NCBI GenBank assembly: GCA_032718475.1
Contig: JAUCBJ010005508.1
Location: 1 to 26,179 of the forward strand
DNA from: Nemertoderma westbladi
Lineage: Eukaryota; Xenacoelomorpha; Nemertodermatida; Nemertodermatidae
Length of the DNA: 26,179 nucleotides
Reading direction: 5' to 3'
A program made the position numbers and the translations under genes. Under the pieces are notes generated by a model, which was given only the letters and a program-made list of their open reading frames with translations, made no database searches and was not told where the DNA came from. Positions 1 to 14,200 of the stretch are shown piece after piece; position 1 is the first letter of the stretch; each line of letters begins with the position of its first letter.

Positions 1-1014
1 AAAGCACAAAATACTTCCAAGCCGTTCTTTCTTTGGCTCAGGACTGAATGTAAACACTGCACATAGGCATTGCGTCATTTCTCGGAAATTTTCTGTACAA
101 GGAGCCACAAAAACGCTCTAATTGGCTGACTGAACTGAGAGACGCCGTAGAACAAAGGAAATCAACACGTATGAATGTCAGCTGTTAACCGTAGTCATAG
201 TAACTACTGTTCAAGAGTAGCTATCACCCCTTTGCGTCACGAATTGCCATAGAATCATAAAATATGCCTTTCACAGTACACATACGGAGGAAATAGGTCT
301 TAGATCCTCTAAAAACACCGATACAGCAATAATACGGTCTCTTACACTTATTAAATCAACTACAGAGTATTTTAATGTAAAAGATAATAAAAATAACGGG
401 GCAATTCAGCAAAGGCTTTTACAAATTTGATTTGATCACCATTTCTAAACTATTTAATTTTCATGTGTTTTTCAAAATATGCACGCTTATTGTTCGCGCT
501 TTTAAGACTTAATTTTAACCATCAATTTTATTATCACAGAAATCTTGCTTAATTTTTCCAAACGTGTTAACAACAGATATAAATCAGCTACAGTAGCGCG
601 GCGTATGACCCGTTAGGGAGCCTGAAATATATCGGCTTACTAATATTGTGCCCTTTTTGTATCATTCGATTCAGAAATTGTTTTGTAATTTATCTGTATC
701 TTTGAGCCAGGTTTGTTGGAAAAACCGGTGATTTCGTGACTTTTCATTACATTTAATGGGCTATCCAACAGAGCAAAGGCCATTTACATGGCTATGTTAG
801 GTTTCGTGCTGTGGTCCCTCTCTGGCACCCATCTCCAATATTTTTCGTGTTAAAATTTTCAAAACGTTTTATAATTCAATGAAATTAATTTATTTGCGGT
901 ATATTATATTGCGGTATGCGTTTTTTTGACACTGATCACGAAAAATAACAGTAGCACAAATTTGATAATCAAGAATCATTACCAAATCAACCTGGTTATG
1001 AGACATTATGGGTT

Positions 1015-1550
1015 TTCTGGGACGATGATCACGAATATGACACTCAAAAACATCGTATTATCCAACCAAATTTGATTTTTACCGTTTGAACTTTTATGCT
1101 ACTTGTATTTTTCGACCCACCAGACAAGCACCAAAAATGATAGTTGTGTTACCACGAATGTTTAACGAGTTGTATCGTAATCAGTGACCTTGAAAACCAG
1201 TATAGATTTAGAATTACCAAACACAGGCAAAATTTAACAATTTATAAATTTGTGCCATTTGTACTGCATTTTTCGTTCTGGGGCACCAGAATGGCACCAA
1301 AATTGGGTTTGAATTACCAGAAATATTTACAACAGGGTTCATCGTAATGAGCGACCTCTAAAACGCCTATACGCACAGAATTATCAAACCAAACACAAAA
1401 TATTTTAGTTTGACAATTTTTTACTTGTACTTTTCGTCCTGGGGACAAAATAGCACCAAAAAGATGGTTGCATTGCCAGAAAACATTTTAAACAAGTTTT
1501 ATCTTGATGAGCGACTTCGAAAACCCTTATACCATCAAAATTGTAATTTT
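1015..1550 (+). repeat. Diverged tandem repeat, ~160-bp period, 3-4 copies
   Basis: Copies begin near 1101, 1261 and 1423, and a partial earlier copy lies at about 1015-1100. Shared landmarks in order are a TTTTCG start (acttgtatttttcg, gtactgcatttttcg, acttgtacttttcg), an AGCACCAAAA or GGCACCAAAA block, an ACCAGAAA-like block, and ATCGTAATGAGCGACCT / ATCTTGATGAGCGACTT, followed by an AAAAC-CTATA block and ATTA(T/C)CAAACCAAACA. Identity is moderate, so the repeat is old. It could be a decayed satellite or the core of a mobile element. Confidence 0.6.
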
Positions 1551-2190
1551 TGAGCAGAGATCTAAAAATTTCTAAAATGACCCAATTACGTTGTAAAATA
1601 GCCCGGGCTAGAGTTAAATCAAATTGAATCACTCAGTATGAATAACGTTCTACAACAACTAATGGAGATATATTCTGCTGTAAACCCTCAAAACGAAATG
1701 GTAAAGGCGAGCAATTTTACGAAGCCTGAATTCCAAGTTGGGGCACATTTGGCATGATTAAATTGGTGAAAGTCGACATATTATTCCCGTATATTCATTC
1801 AGCCCTATTACAATTAGAAATGGAGGGAGTTCGCATTTTAAAACAACTTGCATTGCATTCTTATAAAAGTGCTGAATTATGGTAATTCAAGTAAAATAGT
1901 ACTACAGTTTTAGCAGAAATATTTTTATTTTAAAGTTTTAAGTTTTGTACTGTACAACATGCTTCAATTCAATATTGGTACTTAAATGTATGGATAATAT
2001 TTCAAACGTTGTTGAAAAACATTCTCGACAATAAATACCCAGCTTAATGTTCCATAGTCTATAATGGCAGGTTCATGAGGTTATCTCAAAATTACTGTAT
2101 TTCTAACTATATTGAATCCATATATAATTATATTATATAGTGACTGTATTGCAGCAGTTACGGCATAAAATATAATATAAATAAAATATA

Positions 2191-2216
2191 ATCTAATTTA
2201 ATTACATATTGTTTAG
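2191..2216 (+). promoter_or_regulatory. Probable 3' splice site (branch point and acceptor AG)
   Basis: The EGF reading frame is open leftward from 2286 until an in-frame TAG at 2214-2216, which reads as the end of TTGTTTAG, a normal acceptor. A CTAAT branch-point-like motif lies about 20 bases upstream in T-rich sequence. Using AG 2215-2216 gives a phase-0 exon start. A second AG at 2231-2232 would give a phase-1 start, which is the usual phase for EGF-module borders. Either choice keeps both complete EGF modules. Confidence 0.55.
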
Positions 2217-5200
2217 AAAAAACAAGAACCAGAATGTTCAATATGTGATGATCCAGTTTCCCAGTGCGGGTCTTTCGCATACTGTGTGATCGATGAGGGT
2301 GGAATTCTGTGTATATGCCATAAAGGACGACAGATGATAGAGGGAAAATGTAAAAGCATCTGCGATAACAATAATAACCCCTGTGGAGAGAATTCTTTAT
2401 GTAAAGTGAATGATGGTACTGGTAATGTAGAATGTATTTGTAAGGATGGATATACTGCTAAAAATGATAGATGTGTACCTATATGTGCAGACGGTAGTCA
2501 AAGCTGCTCAACATCAGACACCCAAGCAACACGAACTAAAGAATTTCTCACAACAACTACAGCTCATGAAAATGAAAAACCAGAAACAGCACAACTGCCC
2601 ACAAATGATTCAGTTAATGTTGCAACAACAGAAACAGCAGCAACATCACCAACAACAGGTACTACTAATGATGATGATACAGATGCGGTTCCAGCGGATG
2701 TTGTCCCAACAGAAAGAGTTTCACCACAATCAACCTATTCACTAACATCAACAGAAAATATTCAATTACAAACTTTTACAGCTGTCCCAACAGTTGTCCC
2801 AACAGGAACTATTCCACCTCCAACAACTTTTACAGATAATGGTAATGCAGTCCCAACCGGAACCGTTCCACCTCCAACAACTGTAGCAGATAATGGTAAT
2901 GCAGTCTCAACAGGAACCGTTCCACCTCCAACAACTGTAGGAGATAATGGTAATGGAGTCCCAACAGGAACCGTTCCACCTCCAACAACTGTTTCAGATA
3001 ATGGTAATCCAGTCCCAACTGGAACCGTTCCACCTCCAACAACTGTAGGAGATAATGGTAATGCAGTCCCAACTGGAACCGTTCCACCTGCAACAACTGT
3101 AGGAGATAATGGTAATGCAGTCCCAACACGAACCGTTCCACCTCCAACAACTGTAGGAGATAATGGTAATGGAGTCCCAACACGAACCGTTCCACCTCCA
3201 ACAACTGTTACAGATAATGGTAATGCAGTCCCAACTGGAACCGTTCCACCTCCAACAACTGTACGAGATAATGGTAATCCAGTCCCAACTGGAACCGTTC
3301 CACCTCCAACAACTGTACGAGATAATGATAATCCAGTCCCAACTGGAACCGTTCCACCTCCAACAACTGTAGGAGATAATGGTAATGCAGTCCCAACTGG
3401 AACCGTTCCACCTCCAACAACTGTACGAGATAATGGTAATCCAGTCCCAACTGGAACCGTTCCACCTCCAACAACTGTAGGAGATAATGGTAATGCAGTC
3501 CCAACACGAACCGTTCCACCTCCAACAACTGTAGGAGATAATGGTAATGGAGTCCCAACACGAACCGTTCCACCTCCAACAACTGTTACAGATAATGGTA
3601 ATGCAGTCCCAACTGGAACCGTTCCACCTCCAACAACTGTTACAGATAATGGTAATGCAGTCCCAGCTGGAACCATTCCACCTCCAACAACTGTAGGAGA
3701 TAATGGTAATGGAGTACCAACGGGAACCGTTCCACCTCCAACAACTGTTACAGATAATGGTAATGCAGTCCCAGCTGGAACCGTTCCACCTCCAACAACT
3801 GTAGGAGATAATGGTAATGGAGTACCAACGGGAACCGTTCCACCTCCAACAACTGTTACAGATAAAGGTAATGCAGTCCCAACCGGAAACGTTCCACCTC
3901 CATCAACTGTAGCAGATAATGGTAATGCAGTCTCAACAGGAACCGTTCCACCTCCAACAACTGTAGGAGATAATGGTAATGGAGTCCCAACAGGAACCGT
4001 TCCACCTCCAACAACTGTACGAGATAATGGTAATCCAGTCCCAACTGGAACCGTTCCACCTCCAACAACTGTAGGAGATAATGGTAATGCAGTCCCAACA
4101 CGAACCGTTCCACCTCCAACAACTGTAGGAGATAATGGTAATGGAGTCCCAACACGAACCGTTCCACCTCCAACAACTGTTACAGATAATGGTAATGCAG
4201 TCCCAACGGGAACCGTTCCACCTCCAACCACTGTTACAGATAATGGTAATGCAGTCCCAGCTGGAACCGTTCCACCTCCAACAACTGTAGGAGATAATGG
4301 TAATGGAGTACCAACGGGAACCGTTCCACCTCCAACAACTGTTACAGATAAAGGTAATGCAGTCCCAGCTGGAACCGTTCCACCTCCAACAACTGTAGGA
4401 GATAATGGTAATGCAGTCCCAACAGGTAACGTTCCACCTCCAACAACTGTTTCAGATAATGGTAATGGAGTACCAACGGGAACCGTTCCACCTCCAACAA
4501 CTGTAGGAGATAATGGTAATGGAGTCCCAACAGGAACCGTTCCACCTCCAACAACTGTTACAGATAATGGTAATGCAGTCCCAGCTGGAACCGTTCCACC
4601 TCCAACAACTGTAGGAGATAATGGTAATGCAGTCCCAACAGGTACCGTTCCACCTCCAACAACTGTTTCAGATAATGGTAATGGAGTACCAACGGGAACC
4701 GTTCCACCTCCAACAACTGTAGGAGATAATGGAAATGGAGTCCCAACAGGAACCGTTCCACCTCCAACAACTGTAGGAGATAATGGTAATGGAGTCCCAA
4801 CTGGAACCGTTCCACCTCCAACAACTGTAGGAGATAATGGTAATGGAGTACCAACGGGAACCGTTCCACCTCCAACAACTGTAGGAGATAATGGTAATGG
4901 AGTCCCAACAGGAACCGTTCCACCTCCAACAACTGTTACAGATAATGGTAATGCAGTCCCAGCTGGAACCGTTCCACCTCCAACAACTGTAGGAGATAAT
5001 GGTAATGCAGTCCCAACAGGTACCGTTCCACCTGCAACAACTGTTTCAGATAATGGTAATGGAGTACCAACGGGAACCGTTCCACCTCCAACAACTGTAG
5101 GAGATAATGGTAATGGAGTACCAACGGGAACCGTTCCACCTCCAACAACTGTAGGAGATAATGGTAATGGAGTCCCAACTGGAACCGTTCCACCTCCAAC

Positions 5201-8200
5201 AACTGTAGGAGATAATGGTAATGGAGTCCCAACAGGAACCGTTCCACCTCCAACAATTGTTACAGATAATGGTAATGCAGTCCCAGCTGGAACCGTTCCA
5301 CCTCCAACAACTGTAGGAGATGATGGTAATGGAGTCCCAACAGGAACCGTTCCACCTCCAACAACTGTACGAGATAATGGTAATCCAGTCCCAACTGGAA
5401 CCGTTCCACCTCCAACAACTGTAGGAGATAATGGTAATGCAGTCCCAACACGAACCGTTCCACCTCCAACAACTGTAGGAGATAATGGTAATGGAGTCCC
5501 AACACGAACCGTTCCACTTCCAACAACTGTTACAGATAATGGTAATGCAGTCCCAACTGGAACCGTTCCACCTCCAACAACTGTTACAGATAATGGTAAT
5601 GCAGTCCCAGCTGGAACCATTCCACCTCCAACAACTGTAGGAGATAATGGTAATGGAGTACCAACGGGAACCGTTCCACCTCCAACAACTGTTACAGATA
5701 ATGGTAATGCAGTCCCAGCTGGAACCGTTCCACCTCCAACAACTGTAGGAGATAATGGTAATGGAGTACCAACGGGAACCGTTCCACCTCCAACAACTGT
5801 TACAGATAAAGGTAATGCAGTCCCAGCTGGAACCGTTCCACCTCAAACAACTGTAGGAGATAATGGTAATGCAGTCCCAACAGGTACCGTTCCACCTCCA
5901 ACAACTGTTTCAGATAATGGTAATGGAGTACCAACGGGAACCGTTCCACCTCCAACAACTGTAGGAGATAATGGTAATGGAGTCCCAACAGGAACCGTTC
6001 CACCTCCAACAACTGTTACACATAATGGTAATGCAGTCCCAGCTGGAACCGTTCCACCTCCAACAACTGTAGGAGATAATGGTAATGCAGTCCCAACAGG
6101 TACCGTTCCACCTCCAACAACTGTTTCAGATAATGGTAATGGAGTACCAACGGGAACCGTTCCACCTCCATCAACTGTAGGAGATAATGGTGATGGAGTC
6201 CCAACAGGAACCGTTCCACCTCCAACAACTGTAGGAGATAATGGTAATGGAGTCCCAACTGGAACCGTTCCACCTCCAACAACTGTAGGAGATAATGGTA
6301 ATGGAGTCCCAACGGGAACCGTTCCACCTCCAACAACTGTTACAGATAATGGTAATGCAGTCCCACCTGGAACCGTTCCACCTCCAACAACTGTAGGAGA
6401 TAATGGTAATGGAGTACCAACGGGAACCGTTCCACCTCCAACAACTGTAGGAGATAATGGTAATGGAGTACCAACGGGAACCGTTCCACCTCCAACAACT
6501 GTAGGAGATAATGGTAATGGAGTCCCAACTGTAACCGTTCCACCTCCAACAACTGTAGGAGATAATGGTAATGGAGTCCCAACAGGAACCGTTCCACCTC
6601 CAACAACTGTTACAGATAATGGTAATGCAGTCCCAGCTGGAACCGTTCCACCTCCAACAACTGTAGGAGATAATGGTAATGGAGTACCAACGGGAACCGT
6701 TTCACCTCCAACAACTGTTACAGATAATGGTAATGCAGTCCCAGCTGGAACCGTTCCACCTCCAACAACTGTAGGAGATAATGGTAATGCAGTCCCAACA
6801 GGTACCGTTCCACCTCCAACAACTGTTTCAGATAATGGTAATGGAGTACCAACGGGAACCGTTCCACCTCCAACAACTGTAGGAGATAATGGTAATGGAG
6901 TCCCAACAGGAACCGTTCCACCTCCAACAACTGTTACAGATAATGGTAATGCAGTCCCAGCTGGAACCGTTCCACCTCCAACAACTGTAGGAGATAATGG
7001 TAATGCAGTCCCAACAGGTACCGTTCCACCTCCAACAACTGTTTCAGATAATGGTAATGGAGTACCAACGGGAACCGTTCCACCTCCAACAACTGTAGGA
7101 GATAATGGTAATGGAGTCCCAACAGGAACCGTTCCACCTCCAACAACTGTAGGAGATAATGGTAATGGAGTCCCAACTGGAACCGTTCCACCTCCAACAA
7201 CTGTAGGAGATAATGGTAATGGAGTCCCAACGGGAACCGTTCCACCTCCAACAACTGTTACAGATAATGTTAATGCAGTCCCAGCTGGAACCGTTCCACC
7301 TCCAACAACTGTAGGAGATAATGGTAATGGAGTACCAACGGGAACCGCTCCACCTCCAACAACTGTAGGAGATAATGGTAATGGAGTACCAACGGGAACC
7401 GTTCCACCTCCAACAACTGTAGGAGATAATGGTAATGGAGTCCCAACTGGAACCGTTCCACCTCCAACAACTGTAGGAGATAATGGTAATGCAGTCCCAA
7501 CAGGAACCGTTCCTCCTCCAACAACTGTTTCAGATAATGGTAATGCTGTCCCAACTGGAACCGTTCCACCTCCAACAACTGTAGGAGATAATGGTAATGC
7601 AGTCCCAACTGGAACCGTTCCACCTCCAACAACTGTTTCAGATAATGGTAATGCAGTCCAAACAGGAACCGTTCCACCTCCAACAACTGTTTCAGATAAT
7701 GGTAATGCTGTCCCAACTGGAACCGTTCCACCTCCAACAACTGTAGGAGATAATGGTAATGCAGTCCCAACTGGAACCGTTCCACCTCCAACAACTGTTT
7801 CAGATAATGGTAATGCTGTCCCAACAGGAACCGTTCCACCTCCAACAACTGTAGGAGATAATGGTAATGCAGTCCCAACTGGAACCGTTCCACCTCCAAC
7901 AACTGTTTCAGATAATGGGAATGCTGTCCCAACAGTAACCGTTCCACCACCAACAACTGTAGGAGATAATGGTAATGCAGTCCCAACTGGAACCGTTCCA
8001 CCTCCAACAACTGTAGGAGATAATGGTAATGGAGTACCAACGGGAACCGTTCCACCTCCAACAACTGTTTCAGATAATGGTAATGCAGTCCCAACTGGAA
8101 CCGTTCCACCTCCAACAACTGTAGGAGATAATGGTAATGCAGTCCCAACTGGAACCGTTCCACCTCCAACAACTGTTACAGATAATGGTAATGGAGTACC

Positions 8201-11200
8201 AACGGGAACCGTTCCACCTCCAACAACTGTTTCAGATAATGGTAATGCAGTCCCAACTGGAACCGTTCCACCTCCAACAACTGTAGGAGATAATGGTAAT
8301 GCAGTCCCAACTGGAACCGTTCCACCTCCAACAACTGTTTCAGATAATGGTAATGCTGTCCCAACTGGAACCGTTCCACCTCCAACAACTGTAGGAGATA
8401 ATGGTAATGGAGTACCAACGGGAACCGTTCCACCTCCAACAACTGTTTCAGATAATGGTAATGCAGTCCCAACTGGAACCGTTCCACCTCCAACAACTGT
8501 TACAGATAATGGTAATGGAGTCCCAACTGGAACCGTTCCACCTCCAACAACTGTAGGAGATAATGGTAATGGAGTACCAACGGGAACCGTTCCACCTCCA
8601 ACAACTGTTTCAGATAATGGTAATGCAGTCCCAACTGGAACCGTTCCACCTCCAACAACTGTTACAAATAATGGTAATGGAGTCCCAACTGGAACCGTTC
8701 CACCTCCAACAACTGTAGGAGATAATGGTAATGGAGTACCAACGGGAACCGTTCCACCTCCAACAACTGTTTCAGATAATGGTAATGCAGTCCCAACTAG
8801 AACCGTTCCACCTCCAACAACTGTAGGAGATAATGGTAATGGAGTCCCAACCGGAAACGTTCCACCTCCATCAACTGTAGCAAATAATGGTAATGCAGTC
8901 TCAACAGGAACCGTTCCACCTCCAACAACTGCAGGAGATAATGGTAATGGAGTCCCAACTGGAACCGTTCCACCTCCAACAACTGTTTCAGATAATGGTA
9001 ATCCAGTCCCAACTGGAACCGTTCCACCTCCAACAACTGTAGGAGATAATGGTAATGCAGTCCCAACACGAACCGTTCCACCTCCAACAACTGTAGGAGA
9101 TAATGGTAATGGAGTACCAACGGGAACCGTTCCACCTCCAACAACTGTTACAGATAATGGTAATGCAGTCCCAACGGGAACCGTTCCTCCTCCAACCACT
9201 GTTACAGATAATGGTAATGCAGTCCCAGCTGGAACCGTTCCACCTCCAACAACTGTAGGAGATAATGGTAATGGAGTACCAACGGGAACCGTTCCACCTC
9301 CAACAACTGTTACAGATAAAGGTAATGCAGTCCCAGCTGGAACCGTTCCACCTCCAACAACTGTAGGAGATAATGGTAATGCAGTCCCAACAGGTAACGT
9401 TCCACCTCCAACAACTGTTTCAGATATTGGTAATGGAGTACCAACGGGAACCGTTCCACCTCCAACAACTGTAGGAGATAATGGTAATGGAGTCCCAACA
9501 GGAACCGTTCCACCTCCAACAACTGTTACAGATAATGGTAATGCAGTCCCAGCTGGAACCGTTCCACCTCCAACAACTGTAGGAGATAATGGTAATGCAG
9601 TCCCAACAGGTACCGTTCCACCTCCAACAACTGTTTCAGATAATAGTAATGGAGTACCAACGGGAACCGTTCCACCTCCACCAACTGTAGGAGATAATGG
9701 TAATGGAGTCCCAACAGGAACCGTTCCACCTCCAACAACTGTAGGAGATAATGGTAATGGAGTCCCAACTGGAACCGTTCCACCTCCAACAACTGTAGGA
9801 GATAATGGTAATGGAGTACCAACGGGAACCGTTCCACCTCCAACAACTGTAGGAGATAATGGTAATGGAGTCCCAACAGGAACCGTTCCACCTCCAACAA
9901 CTGTTACAGATAATGGTAATGCAGTCCCAACTGGAACCGTTCCACCTCCAACAACTGTAGGAGATAATGGTAATGCAGTCCCAACTGGAACCGTTCCACC
10001 TCCAACAACTGTTTCAGATAATGGTAATGCAGTCCAAACAGGAACCGTTCCACCTCCAACAACTGTTTCAGATAATGGTAATGCTGTCCCAACTGGAACC
10101 GTTCCACCTCCAACAACTGTAGGAGATAATGGTAATGCAGTCCCAACTGGAACCGTTCCACCTCCAACAACTGTTTCAGATAATGGTAATGCTGTCCCAA
10201 CAGGAACCGTTCCACCTCCAACAACTGTAGGAGATAATGGTAATGCAGTCCCAACTGGAACCGTTCCACCTCCAACAACTGTTTCAGATAATGGGAATGC
10301 TGTCCCAACAGTAACCGTTCTACCACCAACAACTGTAGGAGATAATGGTAATGCAGTCCCAACTGGAACCGTTCCACCTCCAACAACTGTAGGAGATAAT
10401 GGTAATGGAGTACCAACGGGAACCGTTCCACCTCCAACAACTGTTTCAGATAATGGTAATGCAGTCCCAACTGGAACCGTTCCACCTCCAACAACTGTAG
10501 GAGATAATGGTAATGGAGTACCAACGGGAACCGTTCCACCTCCAACAACTGTTACAGATAATGGTAATGGAGTACCAACGGGAACCGTTCCACCTCCAAC
10601 AACTGTTTCAGATAATGGTAATGCAGTCCCAACTGGAACCGTTCCACCTCCAACAACTGTAGGAGATAATGGTAATGCAGTCCCAACTGGAACCGTTCCA
10701 CCTCCAACAACTGTTTCAGATAATGGTAATGCTGTCCCAACTGGAACCGTTCCACCTCCAACAACTGTAGGAGATAATGGTAATGGAGTACCAACGGGAA
10801 CCGTTCCACCTCCAACAACTGTTTCAGATAATGGTAATGCAGTCCCAACTGGAACCGTTCCACCTCCAACAACTGTTACAGATAATGGTAATGGAGTCCC
10901 AACTGGAACCGTTCCACCTCCAACAACTGTAGGAGATAATGGTAATGGAGTACCAACGGGAACCGTTCCACCTCCAACAACTGTTTCAGATAATGGTAAT
11001 GCAGTCCCAACTGGAACCGTTCCACCTCCAACAACTGTTACAAATAATGGTAATGGAGTCCCAACTGGAACCGTTCCACCTCCAACAACTGTAGGAGATA
11101 TTGGTAATGGAGTACCAACGGGAACCGTTCCACCTCCAACAACTGTTTCAGATAATGGTAATGCAGTCCCAACTAGAACCGTTCCACCTCCAACAACTGT

Positions 11201-14200
11201 AGGAGATAATGGTAATGGAGTCCCAACCGGAAACGTTCCACCTCCATCAACTGTAGCAAATAATGGTAATGCAGTCTCAACAGGAACCGTTCCACCTCCA
11301 ACAACTGTAGGAGATAATGGTAATGGAGTCCCAACTGGAACCGTTCCACCTCCAACAACTGTTTCAGATAATGGTATAGTCCCAACGGACCGTTCCACCT
11401 CCAACAACTGTAGATAATGGTATGAGTCCAACGAACCGTTCCACCTCCAACAACTGTAGGAGATAATGGTAATGCAGTCCCAACAGGAACCGTTCCACCT
11501 CCAACAACTGTAGCAGATAATGGTAATGCAGTCCCAACTGGAACCGTTCCACCTCCAACAACTGTAGGAGATAATGGTAATGGAGTACCAACGGGAACCG
11601 TTCCACCTCCAACAACTGTTTCAGATAATGGTAATGCAGTCCCAACTGGAACCGTTCCACCTCCAACAACTGTTACAGATAATGGTAATGGAGTCCCAAC
11701 TGGAACCGTTCCACCTCCAACAACTGTAGGAGATAATGGTAATGGAGTACCAACGGGAACCGTTCCACCTCCAACAACTGTTTCAGATAATGGTAATGCA
11801 GTCCCAACTGGAACCGTTCCACCTCCAACAACTGTTACAAATAATGGTAATGGAGTCCCAACTGGAACCGTTCCACCTCCAACAACTGTAGGAGATATTG
11901 GTAATGGAGTACCAACGGGAACCGTTCCACCTCCAACAACTGTTTCAGATAATGGTAATGCAGTCCCAACTAGAACCGTTCCACCTCCAACAACTGTAGG
12001 AGATAATGGTAATGGAGTCCCAACCGGAAACGTTCCACCTCCATCAACTGTAGCAAATAATGGTAATGCAGTCTCAACAGGAACCGTTCCACCTCCAACA
12101 ACTGTAGGAGATAATGGTAATGGAGTCCCAACTGGAACCGTTCCACCTCCAACAACTGTTTCAGATAATGGTAATCCAGTCCCAACTGGAACCGTTCCAC
12201 CTCCAACAACTGTAGGAGATAATGGTAATGCAGTCCCAACACGAACCGTTCCACCTCCAACAACTGTAGGAGATAATGGTAATGGAGTCCCAACACGAAC
12301 CGTTCCACCTCCAACAACTGTTACAGATAATGGTAATGCAGTCCCAACTGGAACCGTTCCACCTCCAACAACTGTTACAGATAATGGTAATGCAGTCCCA
12401 GCTGGAACCATTCCACCTCCAACAACTGTAGGAGATAATGGTAATGGAGTACCAACGGGAACCGTTCCACCTCCAACAACTGTTACAGATAATGGTAATG
12501 CAGTCCCAGCTGGAACCGTTCCACCTCCAACAACTGTAGGAGATAATGGTAATGGAGTACCAACGGGAACCGTTCCACCTCCAACAACTGTTACAGATAA
12601 TGGTAATGCAGTCCCAACGGGAACCGTTCCACCTCCAACCACTGTTACAGATAATGGTAATGCAGTCCCAGCTGGAACCGTTCCACCTCCAACAACTGTA
12701 GGAGATAATGGTAATGGAGTACCAACGGGAACCGTTCCACCTCCAACAACTGTTACAGATAAAGGTAATGCAGTCCCAGCTGGAACCGTTCCACCTCCAA
12801 CAACTGTAGGAGATAATGGTAATGCAGTCCCAACAGGTAACGTTCCACCTCCAACAACTGTTTCAGATATTGGTAATGGAGTACCAACGGGAACCGTTCC
12901 ACCTCCAACAACTGTAGGAGATAATGGTAATGGAGTCCCAACAGGAACCGTTCCACCTCCAACAACTGTTACAGATAATGGTAATGCAGTCCCAGCTGGA
13001 ACCGTTCCACCTCCAACAACTGTAGGAGATAATGGTAATGCAGTCCCAACAGGTACCGTTCCACCTCCAACAACTGTTTCAGATAATGGTAAAGGAGTAC
13101 CAACGGGAACCGTTCCACCTCCACCAACTGTAGGTGATAATGGTAATGGAGTCCCAACAGGAACCGTTCCACCTCCAATAACTGTAGGAGATAATGGTAA
13201 TGGAGTCCCAACTGGAACCGTTCCACCTCCAACAACTGTAGGAGATAATGGTAATGGAGTACCAACGGGAACCGTTCCACCTCCAACAACTGTAGGAGAT
13301 AATGGTAATGGAGTCCCAACAGGAACGGTTCCACCTCCAACAACTGTTACAGATAATGGTAATGCAGTCCCAGCTGGAACCGTTCCACCTCCAACAACTG
13401 TAGGAGATAATGGTAATGCAGTCCCAACAGGTACCGTTCCACCTCCAACAACTGTTTCAGATAATGGTAATGGAGTACCAACGGGAACCGTTCCACCCCC
13501 AACAACTGTAGGAGATAATGGTAATGGAGTACCAACGGGAACCGTTCCACCTCCAACAACTGTAGGAGATAATGGTAATGGAGTCCCAACTGGAACCGTT
13601 CCACCTCCAACAACTGTAGGAGATAATGGTAATGGAGTCCCAACAGGAACCGTTCCACCTCCAACAATTGTTACAGATAATGGTAATGCAGTCCCAGCTG
13701 GAACCGTTCCACCTCCAACAACTGTAGGAGATGATGGTAATGGAGTCCCAACAGGAACCGTTCCACCTCCAACAACTGTACGAGATAATGGTAATCCAGT
13801 CCCAACTGGAACCGTTCCACCTCCAACAACTGTAGGAGATAATGGTAATGCAGTCCCAACACGAACCGTTCCACCTCCAACAACTGTAGGAGATAATGGT
13901 AATGGAGTCCCAACACGAACCGTTCCACCTCCAACAACTGTTACAGATAATGGTAATGCAGTCCCAACTGGAACCGTTCCACCTCCAACAACTGTTACAG
14001 ATAATGGTAATGCAGTCCCAGCTGGAACCATTCCACCTCCAACAACTGTAGGAGATAATGGTAATGGAGTACCAACGGGAACCGTTCCACCTCCAACAAC
14101 TGTTACAGATAATGGTAATGCAGTCCCAGCTGGAACTGTTCCACCTCCAACAACTGTAGGAGATAATGGTAATGGAGTACCAACGGGAACCGTTCCACCT

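Larger units (their letters stand above)
1..2216. other. AT-rich noncoding flank (intron or upstream DNA)
   Basis: I see no convincing gene here. The two short open frames (1144-1347 on + and 1405-1632 on -) lie inside a diverged tandem repeat and have no recognisable protein character. The stretch is AT-rich, most strongly at about 2060-2216. It ends at a plausible 3' splice site, so the right part is most simply an intron of the EGF/repeat gene. An earlier exon with a signal peptide was not found and is probably further upstream. No promoter element could be supported. Confidence 0.6.

Noticed and set aside
1144-1347. 67-codon plus-strand open frame and the 75-codon minus frame at 1405-1632
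   Set aside because: Both lie in the diverged ~160-bp tandem repeat, with no protein features and no splice context.
2286-2288. GTG as the start codon of the repeat gene
   Set aside because: It lies inside the first complete EGF module between its third and fourth cysteines. The frame is open upstream to 2217 with more of the same module.
2762-5620. Minus-strand open frame of 952 codons (also 11173-14031 and 16138-19053)
   Set aside because: Same antisense shadow. The similarity between 2762-5620 and 11173-14031 reflects block duplication of the plus-strand array.
5843-11431. Minus-strand open frame of 1,862 codons, rich in Gly, Val, Pro and Leu
   Set aside because: It is the reverse complement of the 54-bp coding repeat. 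It has no non-repetitive ends, no EGF modules and no tail, whereas the plus frame joins real EGF modules and a unique C-terminal tail.
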